Source: JBDKGD01 sp964645125 (lineage in GTDB: Bacteria > Patescibacteriota > Minisyncoccia > UBA6257 > 2-01-FULL-56-20). From it: DNA of 12,482 nt. A program made the translations under genes and the position numbers. How positions within the stretch are numbered: the first letter of the stretch is position 1; every line of letters starts with the position of its first letter. Below, piece by piece: positions 4,953-11,753 of this stretch. Under the pieces are notes generated by a model, which saw only the letters and a program-made list of their open reading frames with translations, had not been told where the DNA came from and made no database searches. The stretch lies in NCBI GenBank assembly GCA_964645125.1, contig CAZXZC010000026.1, positions 1-12,482 of the forward strand, in the 5' to 3' direction.

Positions 4953-6356
4953 CTATTTCACCTCATCTATTGAACCTTTCATATAAAATGCATCCTCCGA
5001 AAAACTATCCATGTCTCCGCGCAAAATTGCTGCAAACCCTGCAATCGTATCTTCCCGTTTTACGAATTTGCCTGGCCTGCCCGTGAACTGCTCGGCAACA
5101 AAAAATGGCTGGGACAAAAAGCGCTGAATTTTACGAGCGCGAAACACCACTGTTTTGTCCGCATCCGAAAGTTCTTCAATACCCAAAATCGCGATAATGT
5201 CTTGCAGCTCTTTGTATCGCTGCAATACTTTTTGTACTGCAAGTGCCGTGTCGTAATGCTCCTGTCCCACAATAGAAGGAGTCAGTGCGGTTGAGGTTGA
5301 AGCTAAGGGGTCAACAGCCGGGTAAATACCAATTTCGGTTAACGCGCGCGAGAGTACGATAGTGGAATCTAAGTGAGCAAATGTCGCAGCTGGTGCGGGG
5401 TCGGTAATATCATCAGCAGGCACATACACTGCCTGTACCGAGGTAATAGCGCCGTGTTGCGTGGAGGTGATGCGTTCTTGCAGTATTCCCATTTCCGACG
5501 CCAGTGTCGGCTGGTATCCTACGGCCGAAGGTAACCGGCCAAGAAGCGTAGAAACTTCAGAACCTGCCTGTGAAAAACGGAAGATGTTATCGATGAACAA
5601 AAGCACCTCTTTTTTCTCTTCATCGCGGAAATATTCTGCCATCGCAAGTGCCGACAGTGCCACGCGGGCGCGAGCCCCCGGAACTTCATTCATCTGCCCA
5701 AACACCAGTGCCGTTTTGTCGATAACGCCACTCTCTTTCATTTCTACGAACAAATCGTTGCCTTCACGGGTACGTTCTCCAACGCCCGCAAATATCGAGG
5801 CGCCACCCGAAACTTCAGCAACGTTTCGAATGAGCTCAGTCAGAAGTACTGTTTTACCCACGCCTGCTCCACCAAACAACCCCACCTTGCCACCGCGAAT
5901 AAACGGCGCCATAAGATCAATTACTTTAATGCCCGTTTCAAAGACTTCTGTTGTTGTAGATTGTGCGGCAATGCCCGGAGCCTCGCGGTGAATAGGGCGC
6001 ACAGTACTGAATTTTTTACCCGGCTCATTTAACGATTCACCCAGTACATTAAAAATATTCCCCAATACTTCTTTGCCTACCGGCACAGAAATTGGCGCAC
6101 CCGTATCGGTAACCACCTCATCGCGCCGCAAGCCATCGGTGGATGAAAGCGCAATAGCTCGTACTCGTCCCGGCGATAAATGCTTTGCGACTTCAAACAC
6201 AACACGCGTACCGTCTTTTACAATCTCAAGCGCGTTATACAGAGCAGGAGTGTGTGGCATGGCTGTACTGCCTGCAGTAGGTGCGAATTCTACATCAATA
6301 ACCGGCCCGACGATTTGGATAATTTTACCTGTTGGATTGTGAGATGTCTTTTGCAT
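4953..6356 (-). CDS. atpD: F1Fo-ATP synthase beta subunit, 467 aa
   Basis: This is the catalytic subunit of F1. Visible marks: the N-terminal barrel (GKIIQIVGPVIDVEF, 10-24), Walker A GGAGVGKT (162-169), catalytic Glu194 in GERTREGND, Walker B LLFIDN with D256, R260, the PSAVGYQPTL segment (276-285), QEHYDTA, and EELSDAD in place of the usual DELSEED lever. The catch-loop stretch reads NEVPGARARV, whereas NEPPGxRxRV is usual, so the first of the two prolines is replaced by valine. Length is normal. The gene starts 72 bases after atpG, across an AT-rich gap, and lacks a Shine-Dalgarno sequence. All catalytic residues seem present, so the enzyme should be active. Confidence 0.98.
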   Translation of the reverse strand: MQKTSHNPTGKIIQIVGPVIDVEFAPTAGSTAMPHTPALYNALEIVKDGTRVVFEVAKHLSPGRVRAIALSSTDGLRRDEVVTDTGAPISVPVGKEVLGNIFNVLGESLNEPGKKFSTVRPIHREAPGIAAQSTTTEVFETGIKVIDLMAPFIRGGKVGLFGGAGVGKTVLLTELIRNVAEVSGGASIFAGVGERTREGNDLFVEMKESGVIDKTALVFGQMNEVPGARARVALSALAMAEYFRDEEKKEVLLFIDNIFRFSQAGSEVSTLLGRLPSAVGYQPTLASEMGILQERITSTQHGAITSVQAVYVPADDITDPAPAATFAHLDSTIVLSRALTEIGIYPAVDPLASTSTALTPSIVGQEHYDTALAVQKVLQRYKELQDIIAILGIEELSDADKTVVFRARKIQRFLSQPFFVAEQFTGRPGKFVKREDTIAGFAAILRGDMDSFSEDAFYMKGSIDEVK

Positions 6357-6428
6357 TGAGATTATTTTGTATTTTGAAATCTTAGGTTTTACGAATTACG
6401 CGTTAGGGTCTATGTTCTGCGACTTTGG

Positions 6429-7382
6429 TTATTCCATCGCGCTGGCCGTACTGGTAATTTCTATAAGCTCGCGAGTGATGGTCGACTGCCGCAGTCGGTT
6501 GTATGCAAGTGTGAGTGTCGTAATGAGCTCACCAGCATTTTCTGTAGCGTTTTTCATTGCAGCACGCCGGGCTGAATGCTCCGAAGCATTTGCCTCAAGC
6601 ATAATGTGATACAGGTAAATTGCAAAAAGCATTGGCGCAATAGTGGCAATAACAGCATGTGGGGATGGCTCGATAATGTATTCAAGAGGCGTATTCGATC
6701 GCCCGCGCAGTACTTGTTCTCGTATATTCGCGTACTTACCAGTCGTGGGAAGAATTGCCTCCACGGTTTCGCGAACATGAGAGAAGGTAAGAGGCAGCAA
6801 ATCATGGCGCACCGCACGTTGTTCGAGCGCGCTGACGAATGTAGTGGTAAAGCATACGGCTGTCCCGAACGCACCATCCCGGTAGCCGGCAAGCAAGGCT
6901 GTTGCAACTGGCGACATATCTTCTATGTTTGATACGTCTGATAATTTTGAAAACGTTGCAAAAAGGGAGTACCCATTTTTTTTGGCGTATTCCGCGGCCT
7001 TATTGCCAACCGCGATCACCAGAATATCATCCGTAGCGAGGTTGCGTTCTTTTATCCAACGGGTACATGTTGCAAACACTCCCACATTAAACGCACCCGC
7101 GAGCCCCTTATCTGATGCAATAAGAAGAATGGCGGTTTTGGCAGAAACGGGTACGGGACGAGTAAACTCAAGCGGTAAAAAGGTCTCGAGCTCCTCTGTG
7201 GTACCAATAGTCACAAGCATGTGAGCTAGTATTTCCATGGCGGTAACTGCATAGGGTCTGCCGGCAAGTGCTACCTCTTGGGCTTTGCGCATTTTTGTCG
7301 CAGCCACAAGCTCCATGGCCGATGTCATTTGGTGAATACTTGCGGCTCCCGTTTTTCGTTTTTTAATAACGTGCAGTGACAT
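6429..7382 (-). CDS. atpG: F1Fo-ATP synthase gamma subunit, 317 aa
   Basis: Gamma is the central rotor shaft. The N-terminal helix carries the family signature (QMTSAMELVAATKMRKAQE, 18-36). SDKGLAGAFN (89-98) matches the conserved Rossmann-like part. The C-terminal helix holds ASEHSARRAAMKNATENA, then LAYNRLRQSTITREL and EITSTASA. It is about 30 residues longer than E. coli gamma. The extra length falls mainly before the C-terminal helix (region around THVRETVEAILP to RGRSNT by position, about 195-235), as a loop or added helix. It starts six bases after the atpA stop and has no Shine-Dalgarno sequence, so translation is probably coupled to atpA. Confidence 0.96.
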   Translation of the reverse strand: MSLHVIKKRKTGAASIHQMTSAMELVAATKMRKAQEVALAGRPYAVTAMEILAHMLVTIGTTEELETFLPLEFTRPVPVSAKTAILLIASDKGLAGAFNVGVFATCTRWIKERNLATDDILVIAVGNKAAEYAKKNGYSLFATFSKLSDVSNIEDMSPVATALLAGYRDGAFGTAVCFTTTFVSALEQRAVRHDLLPLTFSHVRETVEAILPTTGKYANIREQVLRGRSNTPLEYIIEPSPHAVIATIAPMLFAIYLYHIMLEANASEHSARRAAMKNATENAGELITTLTLAYNRLRQSTITRELIEITSTASAME

Positions 7383-7388
7383 AAATAG

Positions 7389-8933
7389 TTATGAAGCAGT
7401 TTCGCCATGGTGGGCAAACTGTGTGAGTGCGTGCTTTAAGGCTTCTTCGATCTGCGGTGTTAATTCTTTAGTAGCTTCAAGTGGTTCTAAGACGTGCGGT
7501 CCTGCTGTTGCTTCGAGAAACGCAAGAAGACGTGAGATGGTGGCGCTCACTTTCGAGAGCGCAATGCCATCGATAAACCCGTGGGTTGCCGCATAAATAA
7601 GACACACCTGTTCGCTTACTGTGTACGGGTGCAGGTCTTGTTGTTTTAAAAGTTCCGTTAGCAGTTCTCCGCGGGTAATTTTTGCAGCCGTTGCCGCATC
7701 GACATCGGAAGCAAACTGCACGAATGCCTGCAACTCACGAAACTGCGCCAAAGAAAGCCGAAGCGTGCCCGCGACTTTTTTCATTGCTTTTGTTTGTGCT
7801 GCACTCCCTACACGCGAAACCGAAAGTCCCACGTTTACGGCTGGCCGCACCCCTTTATTGAATAAATCACTTTCTAAAAATATCTGACCATCCGTAATAG
7901 AAATAACATTGGTGGGAATGTATGCCGAAATATCACCAAGCTGCGTTTCAATAATTGGCAATGCAGTCAATGATCCGCCGCCATGTTCTTTTGAAAGTCG
8001 GGCCGCACGTTCTAGTAAACGCGAGTGTAAATAAAACACATCACCTGGGTAGGCTTCGCGGCCCGGAGGTCGCCGCAAGAGTAAAGAAATTTGTCGGTAC
8101 GAGTTGGCATGCTTACTTAAATCATCGTAAATAACCAATGCGTCTTCACCCTTGTCCATAAAATATTCCGCGATCGCGCACCCTGCAAAGGGCGCAAGGT
8201 AGCAGTACGCCGCCGGAGCAGATGCCGCTGCCGCTACGATGATACACGAAGATAACGCGCCTTGCTCGCGCAGTGTCTCAACGAGTCGAGCAATTTTTGA
8301 TTCCTTTTGACCAATTGCCACATACACACTCACCACGCGCGCCGCGCCGGTGGCATTTGCCTTTGCCTGAGTGATCATGGTGTCTATCGCAATAGCTGTT
8401 TTGCCCGTTTGGCGATCGCCAATAATAAGCTCACGTTGTCCGCGGCCAATGGGAATCATTGCGTCAATACTGGTGATGCCGGTGGCCAAAGGAACTGACA
8501 CGCCTTCGCGCGCTACCACGTTTGGGCTTACTCGTTCAAGAGGATTGCGAGTGGTATGGTCTGTTCCGAAAATCGCCCCTGCTCCATCCAGTGGATTGCC
8601 CAATGGGTCTACCACGCGCCCCAACAACTCTTCACCAACCGGAAGCGATAGTCGTGTGCCAGTAAGTTTTGCCGTCGCCCCAGCAGCGATAGTGCGGTCA
8701 CTACCAAGAATAAGTGCTCCAATGGTGTCCTCTTCTAAATTCAGCGCCACCGCCGGCACGCTACCATTTTCATCTTCAATCAAAAGCAATTCCTGTGATT
8801 GTGCGTCACGCAACCCCGAAATACGAGCAACACCGTCACCAACTTCTATAACAGTTCCCACCGATTCCCACTCCGGAGCATGAGCATCCCGAGTAATCGA
8901 TTTTTTAAGTTGTTCAATAAGTTCAAATGACAT
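7389..8933 (-). CDS. atpA: F1Fo-ATP synthase alpha subunit, 514 aa
   Basis: Alpha is the non-catalytic nucleotide-binding subunit of F1 and supplies the arginine finger. With the start at 8933 (MSFELIEQLKKSI) the length is 514 aa, normal for the family. The frame stays open upstream to 9041, but that extension overlaps atpH and looks unrelated. Marks: GTVIEVGDGVARISGL (26-41), Walker A GDRQTGKT (172-179), IGQKESK (207-213), YDDLSKHA (269-276), RRPPGREAYPGDVFYLHSRLLERA (287-310) and SVSRVGSAAQTKAMKKVAG, with R374 as the arginine finger. The gap to atpH is 22 bases. No Shine-Dalgarno sequence is present; a TTTAAT box lies seven bases before the ATG. Confidence 0.98.
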   Translation of the reverse strand: MSFELIEQLKKSITRDAHAPEWESVGTVIEVGDGVARISGLRDAQSQELLLIEDENGSVPAVALNLEEDTIGALILGSDRTIAAGATAKLTGTRLSLPVGEELLGRVVDPLGNPLDGAGAIFGTDHTTRNPLERVSPNVVAREGVSVPLATGITSIDAMIPIGRGQRELIIGDRQTGKTAIAIDTMITQAKANATGAARVVSVYVAIGQKESKIARLVETLREQGALSSCIIVAAAASAPAAYCYLAPFAGCAIAEYFMDKGEDALVIYDDLSKHANSYRQISLLLRRPPGREAYPGDVFYLHSRLLERAARLSKEHGGGSLTALPIIETQLGDISAYIPTNVISITDGQIFLESDLFNKGVRPAVNVGLSVSRVGSAAQTKAMKKVAGTLRLSLAQFRELQAFVQFASDVDAATAAKITRGELLTELLKQQDLHPYTVSEQVCLIYAATHGFIDGIALSKVSATISRLLAFLEATAGPHVLEPLEATKELTPQIEEALKHALTQFAHHGETAS

Positions 8934-8955
8934 AAAAGGTATTAAAGAAGGGTGG

Positions 8956-9345
8956 TTAAGAAGAAAAGAGGGAAGTAACAATGCGCTGCACGGAAAAATC
9001 CAACCGGTACTGCTCATCAAGTAAAAGCACCACCCCGCCAATCAACCGTGGGTCTATGGTGGTATGTGTATGCATTGTTCCAAAAGAACGGGTAAGTGCA
9101 TCGGTGATGGGCTGAAAGGTGCTTTTCTCCATTGCGCGAGCGGTGGTGATGGTGAGGGTGTGCTGTTTTGTTTGGAGTCGTACCAAGCGCGTTAAAGCAT
9201 CAACAACAGCATGGCGCTTCCCCCAATCATTGTTTTTTTTCAACAATGCCACAAACGAGTCCAAAAGAGCCCCCCGTTTTTCTTCTGGTGTGCTGCGCAA
9301 TACTTGAAAAAGTGAAGCGGCGTAGGAATGTGCTGAATAGGTCAT
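8956..9345 (-). CDS. atpH: F1Fo-ATP synthase delta subunit, short form, 129 aa
   Basis: Delta links the peripheral stalk (b) to the top of F1. The N-terminal start of the family is seen (SYAASLFQVL), and the C-terminal domain is clear: IDPRLIGGVVLLLDEQYRLDFSVQRIV (97-123), like the usual DPxLIGGVVxxxGDxxxDxSxxxxL pattern. At 129 aa it is about 45-50 residues shorter than E. coli delta; the loss is in the N-terminal helical domain, which contacts alpha. The start codon directly follows a run of eight C on the mRNA (eight G at 9346-9353), and there is no Shine-Dalgarno sequence. The gap to atpF is 14 bases. Confidence 0.93.
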   Translation of the reverse strand: MTYSAHSYAASLFQVLRSTPEEKRGALLDSFVALLKKNNDWGKRHAVVDALTRLVRLQTKQHTLTITTARAMEKSTFQPITDALTRSFGTMHTHTTIDPRLIGGVVLLLDEQYRLDFSVQRIVTSLFSS

Positions 9346-9359
9346 GGGGGGGGTAAGTG

Positions 9360-9860
9360 TTAGTGTGTTCGTACTGCCCGAGCCGCTTTTCGAATTAAAG
9401 CCATATCGACACTTGCCGGGTTCACCTCAATAACATCAGTAAGTACGCGCTTGGTAAGAGTAATGATCTCCTGTTGCGCCTTCGCGTGCTGCGCGTGCGC
9501 CAGCGCGAGTGCTTCGGCTGCTGCAGCCTGCAAAATCTCTGCCTCTTGCCGCTTTGCTTTTTCAATAACTTGTTTCTTTTTTTCTTGCGCCTTCGCGGTT
9601 ATCGCGCTTGCCACGGTAAGTGCTTCGTCTTGCGCGCGGGTCAGTATTGCTTCTTTGGTCTGCTCTATGTTGGTAAGAGCCTCGCGTGCCCGCTGGGCAT
9701 CCGCCACTCCTTTTGCAATCGTATTGGCCCGGGCGTTCATAAACGCAAGTAGTTTTTTGTATACCAAAAAATAGATCACCAAAAACACGATGCCAAAATT
9801 AACCGCTTGCGCCAAAAACAAACGCACATCAAGCCCAAGTTTTTCTAAAAGAAGTTCCAT
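9360..9860 (-). CDS. atpF: F1Fo-ATP synthase b subunit, 166 aa
   Basis: The b subunit forms the peripheral stalk that holds F1 still against the rotor. One N-terminal membrane helix is visible (about 14-34, LFLAQAVNFGIVFLVIYFLV), followed by a long alanine-, lysine- and glutamate-rich coiled coil (about 40-150) and a short tail that would bind delta. The length is normal. It is the only b-type gene in the operon, so the stalk is presumably a homodimer. The start has no Shine-Dalgarno sequence; a -10-like TATTCT lies nine bases upstream. It is separated from atpE by 114 AT-rich bases with a large inverted repeat. Confidence 0.95.
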   Translation of the reverse strand: MELLLEKLGLDVRLFLAQAVNFGIVFLVIYFLVYKKLLAFMNARANTIAKGVADAQRAREALTNIEQTKEAILTRAQDEALTVASAITAKAQEKKKQVIEKAKRQEAEILQAAAAEALALAHAQHAKAQQEIITLTKRVLTDVIEVNPASVDMALIRKAARAVRTH

Positions 9861-9869
9861 TAAGACAAT

Positions 9870-9875
9870 AGAATA
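9870..9875 (-). promoter_or_regulatory. -10-like box nine bases before atpF
   Basis: TATTCT on the minus strand precedes the atpF ATG by nine bases. No good -35 box is found at 16-18 bases further upstream. It fits a leaderless start inside the operon, but AT-rich sequence gives such boxes by chance. Confidence 0.25.
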
Positions 9876-9960
9876 ATGAATAAAGAAGTATGAATTATGG
9901 ATAAATGCAAAAGAGTATTTTGTCTAAAACCTTAATTCTTTATTCTTACTTCATCATTCT
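9870..9960. repeat. imperfect 31-base inverted repeat between atpE and atpF
   Basis: Bases 9870-9900 and 9930-9960 are inverted copies with 24 of 31 positions matching, and a 29-base loop between. The operon transcript could fold this into a long AT-rich stem between the c and b cistrons. It lacks a T run typical of terminators. Possible roles are stabilising or processing the atpBE end, or it is a pair of copies of an interspersed GAATTAAG-type repeat. Confidence 0.6.
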
Positions 9961-9974
9961 TGTATTTACACGTG

Positions 9975-10205
9975 CTACGTGAATTTAATAATGAGGGCAA
10001 TAACCAGTGCATAAATCGCAAGCGCTTCAGCAAAGGCAATTGCCAAAATCATGGCAGTCTGCACCTTTGAAGCAGCTTCTGGGTTTCGGCCAATTGCTTC
10101 CAAGGCAGATGCGCCAATGCGCCCTATAGCCAATGCCGGCAAGCCCGTGCCAATAAAAATAGTAGCCGCAGTCGCAATAATTTTCAGATTCTCTGAGTCA
10201 AGCAT
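9975..10205 (-). CDS. atpE: F1Fo-ATP synthase c subunit, 76 aa
   Basis: The c subunit forms the rotating ring in the membrane. Two hydrophobic helices (about 8-37 and 48-73) flank the polar loop with RNPEA (40-44). The ion-binding carboxylate is E60 in AFAEALAIYALV. The next residue is Ala, not the Ser/Thr found in sodium-binding rings, and no helix-1 Gln occurs at the usual place. I therefore infer proton coupling. Helix 1 has fewer glycines than the usual GxGxGxG run. There is no signal peptide. No Shine-Dalgarno sequence is present; a TATACT box lies nine bases before the ATG, within the 34-base gap after atpB. Confidence 0.96.
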   Translation of the reverse strand: MLDSENLKIIATAATIFIGTGLPALAIGRIGASALEAIGRNPEAASKVQTAMILAIAFAEALAIYALVIALIIKFT

Positions 10206-10214
10206 AAGAGTAAA

Positions 10215-10220
10215 AGTATA
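10215..10220 (-). promoter_or_regulatory. -10-like box nine bases before atpE
   Basis: TATACT (five of six consensus bases) on the minus strand stands nine bases upstream of the atpE ATG in the atpB-atpE gap. No convincing -35 is found. An internal start here could raise the dose of the c subunit, which is needed in more copies than the others. Confidence 0.3.
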
Positions 10221-10239
10221 AAATCGACGATAAATATAT

Positions 10240-10983
10240 TTAGTGAGCGTTTGTTGTGGCGGTGGCGATAAATACCAGAGTCAACATAGAAAATATTAAC
10301 GCCTGCACAAACCCCACAAACAACTCCAGAAACAAAAACGGTAATGGCACCACATACGGCACCAGAAATGCAACAATGGTCAAGAGCACTTCCCCCGCGA
10401 ACACATTTCCAAACAATCGAAACGAGAACGACACCATTTTAGCAAATTCGCTCACCAATTCCAATACTCCCACAAAAAATTCGATCGGTCCGTGAAAGTT
10501 TAGAAATTTTGTAACATGTGTACGTACGCCAATTGCCCCAACTCCTAAAATATGAGTTGCCACAACGGCAATAACCGCCAATGCAAGTGTAAAATTCAAA
10601 TCTGCCGCCGGCGCACGCAACAGGGGAATACCTCGCGCTCCTTCATGACCCTCGCGAAACAAGAACGTACCCACGCCGGGTAACAGTCCTAACCAGTTTG
10701 AGATAAGTACAAATAAAAAAATTGACGCAATAAGTGGTAGGTAAGTTTCTGACTTTTTTCGATCATGAACAACGCTGTTGATCGTATCCACCAACCCCTC
10801 AACCACAATCTCCAGACCATTTTGTAGGCCCGTGGGTACCATTGCCAGCTTTTTACCAGCTACAACATACAATGCACTCACAATAGCCACCATGGTAATG
10901 GTAGAAAGCAGCAGCGAATTTGTTACTGCAAGCGAACCAATATGAAACAACGGTTCAGCAACAAGTGAAATTTCTGGAGGCAT
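10240..10983 (-). CDS. atpB: F1Fo-ATP synthase a subunit, 247 aa
   Basis: The a subunit forms the two proton half-channels beside the c-ring. I place the start at the ATG at 10983 (MPPEISLVAEPLF). An in-frame TTG at 11061 would add 26 residues with no family match and would cover the likely promoter, while AGG a few bases before 10983 gives a modest ribosome-binding site. Several membrane helices are evident (about 20-42, 82-101, 129-150, 168-190, 193-212, 215-242). The essential stator arginine is R189 in SFRLFGN; E197 in FAGE and Q227 in FVGFVQALIF also fit the family. First gene of the operon; no atpI-like gene precedes it. Confidence 0.95.
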   Translation of the reverse strand: MPPEISLVAEPLFHIGSLAVTNSLLLSTITMVAIVSALYVVAGKKLAMVPTGLQNGLEIVVEGLVDTINSVVHDRKKSETYLPLIASIFLFVLISNWLGLLPGVGTFLFREGHEGARGIPLLRAPAADLNFTLALAVIAVVATHILGVGAIGVRTHVTKFLNFHGPIEFFVGVLELVSEFAKMVSFSFRLFGNVFAGEVLLTIVAFLVPYVVPLPFLFLELFVGFVQALIFSMLTLVFIATATTNAH

Positions 10984-11011
10984 AATACCTACCACTCTAG
11001 CAGTGCCGCTA

Positions 11012-11040
11012 TTGCCAGTGCAAGCAAATATAAGTAGTAT
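11012..11040 (+). promoter_or_regulatory. possible promoter of the cysteine-rich protein gene
   Basis: TTGCCA (11012-11017) and TAGTAT (11035-11040) are 17 bases apart on the plus strand. The expected leader is about 58 bases. It overlaps a minus-strand TATACT (11041-11036), a candidate -10 for the atp operon with no convincing -35 box. Both transcription units must start within 10984-11104. Confidence 0.4.
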
Positions 11041-11104
11041 AGCCCCTACCGTACCTTTCAAACCTACCTAACCAAACTTCAACCCAAAAAGGAGGGAAAG
11101 TTTT

Positions 11105-11659
11105 ATGACTGAATCAGTAACAAAAGCGCAATTATTGCATGATGGGTGTTTTTCCAAAGCCATCATGCAAACATGCGGAACCTGCAGTCTGTGTGGAGGC
11201 AATACAGACATTAATGATTTTAAAGTGTGTGCACAATGCGCCGAACAAAAGGATCTGTGCATGAAATGCGGCGAACCACGCGTCCAAGAAACACCGCCAC
11301 CCGATATATTTCACGGGTCCTGCCAGGCATCTGCTCCGATGGCACCAGCATTCCCAGGCACATGTGAGTGTGGAGGAACAAAAAATTACGCTTCTTGGAA
11401 GATGTGCGCAGAATGCGCCCAACAAAAAGGCACCTGCGTTCTTTGTGGTGAGTCTCTTGTTGCTACAAAGGCAAAAATTGAACCTTGTGTTGTATGTGCA
11501 GATTGCGCCGCGGAGCCGCCAGTGGTTGTTGCTGCTATGGGATACTGTAGCCGATGTGGTACAAGTATTCCATCGTCTGCTTATTGGTTTTGCTTCCCAT
11601 GTTCGCTCTCTAATAAACAATGTTTCATTTGCGGCAAACCCACACCCGATGCACAGTAG
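11105..11659 (+). CDS. cysteine-rich triple zinc-ribbon-like protein, 184 aa
   Basis: GGAGG (11091-11095) with upstream A's gives a strong ribosome-binding site nine bases before the ATG. The protein contains three modules of about 29 residues, each with three cysteine pairs: C27/C30, C42/C45, C52/C55; C87/C89, C101/C104, C111/C114; C148/C151, C163/C166, C173/C176. The middle module has C-x-C as its first pair. Modules start about 60 residues apart and are joined by proline/alanine-rich linkers; an extra C128-x2-C131-x2-C134 cluster lies between modules 2 and 3. Each pair end resembles a zinc knuckle (CxxCG). Zinc binding is likely, but six ligands per module is an unusual count, so metal may be shared between modules or the extra cysteines used. 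There is no membrane segment or signal peptide. Partner (protein or nucleic acid) unknown. It ends with tandem TAG stops. It is divergent from the atp operon. Confidence 0.8.
   Translation: MTESVTKAQLLHDGCFSKAIMQTCGTCSLCGGNTDINDFKVCAQCAEQKDLCMKCGEPRVQETPPPDIFHGSCQASAPMAPAFPGTCECGGTKNYASWKMCAECAQQKGTCVLCGESLVATKAKIEPCVVCADCAAEPPVVVAAMGYCSRCGTSIPSSAYWFCFPCSLSNKQCFICGKPTPDAQ
11135..11170 (+). other. perfect 11-bp hairpin in the first codons of the cysteine-rich gene
   Basis: TTGCATGATGG (11135-11145) and CCATCATGCAA (11160-11170) are exact inverted copies around a 14-base loop, beginning 28 bases after the ATG. It covers codons 11-22, before the first cysteine module. A stem this close to the ribosome-binding site could affect translation, or serve as a protein-binding palindrome. 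Confidence 0.55.
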
Positions 11660-11681
11660 TAGTTCTGCGCAAAATACCCAA

Positions 11682-11718
11682 AACCGGTATACGAGAGTTC
11701 TCGTGTACCGGTTCTTTT
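11682..11718 (+). terminator. strong terminator after the cysteine-rich gene
   Basis: A 14-bp stem, 11682-11695 with 11700-11713 including one wobble pair, has an AGTT loop and is followed by CTTTTAT. It separates the cysteine-rich gene from the NYN gene that begins 36 bases later. Confidence 0.85.
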
Positions 11719-11753
11719 ATGAGAATTTAATGTAGACAAATAACAATGAGCAG

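Noticed and set aside
5461..5991. Long plus-strand open frame (176 codons) opposite atpD, and a similar one at 8371-8883 opposite atpA
   Set aside because: Both are mirror frames of strongly conserved catalytic genes, with serine/proline-rich translations and no ribosome-binding site.
8934..9041. N-terminal extension of AtpA by 36 residues
   Set aside because: It overlaps atpH and does not resemble the family, and the 514-aa form starting at 8933 has the normal length and N-terminus.
9975..10205. Sodium-type c-ring
   Set aside because: The residue after the ion-binding Glu60 is Ala, not Ser or Thr, and the helix-1 Gln of sodium rings is absent.
10984..11061. TTG start adding a hydrophobic 26-residue N-terminus to AtpB
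   Set aside because: The region must hold the operon promoter, the added residues match nothing in the family, and the ATG at 10983 gives the usual a-subunit N-terminus.
11132..11620. Minus-strand open frame opposite the cysteine-rich gene
   Set aside because: The plus strand has the ribosome-binding site, the regular cysteine modules and the terminator; the minus frame has none of these.
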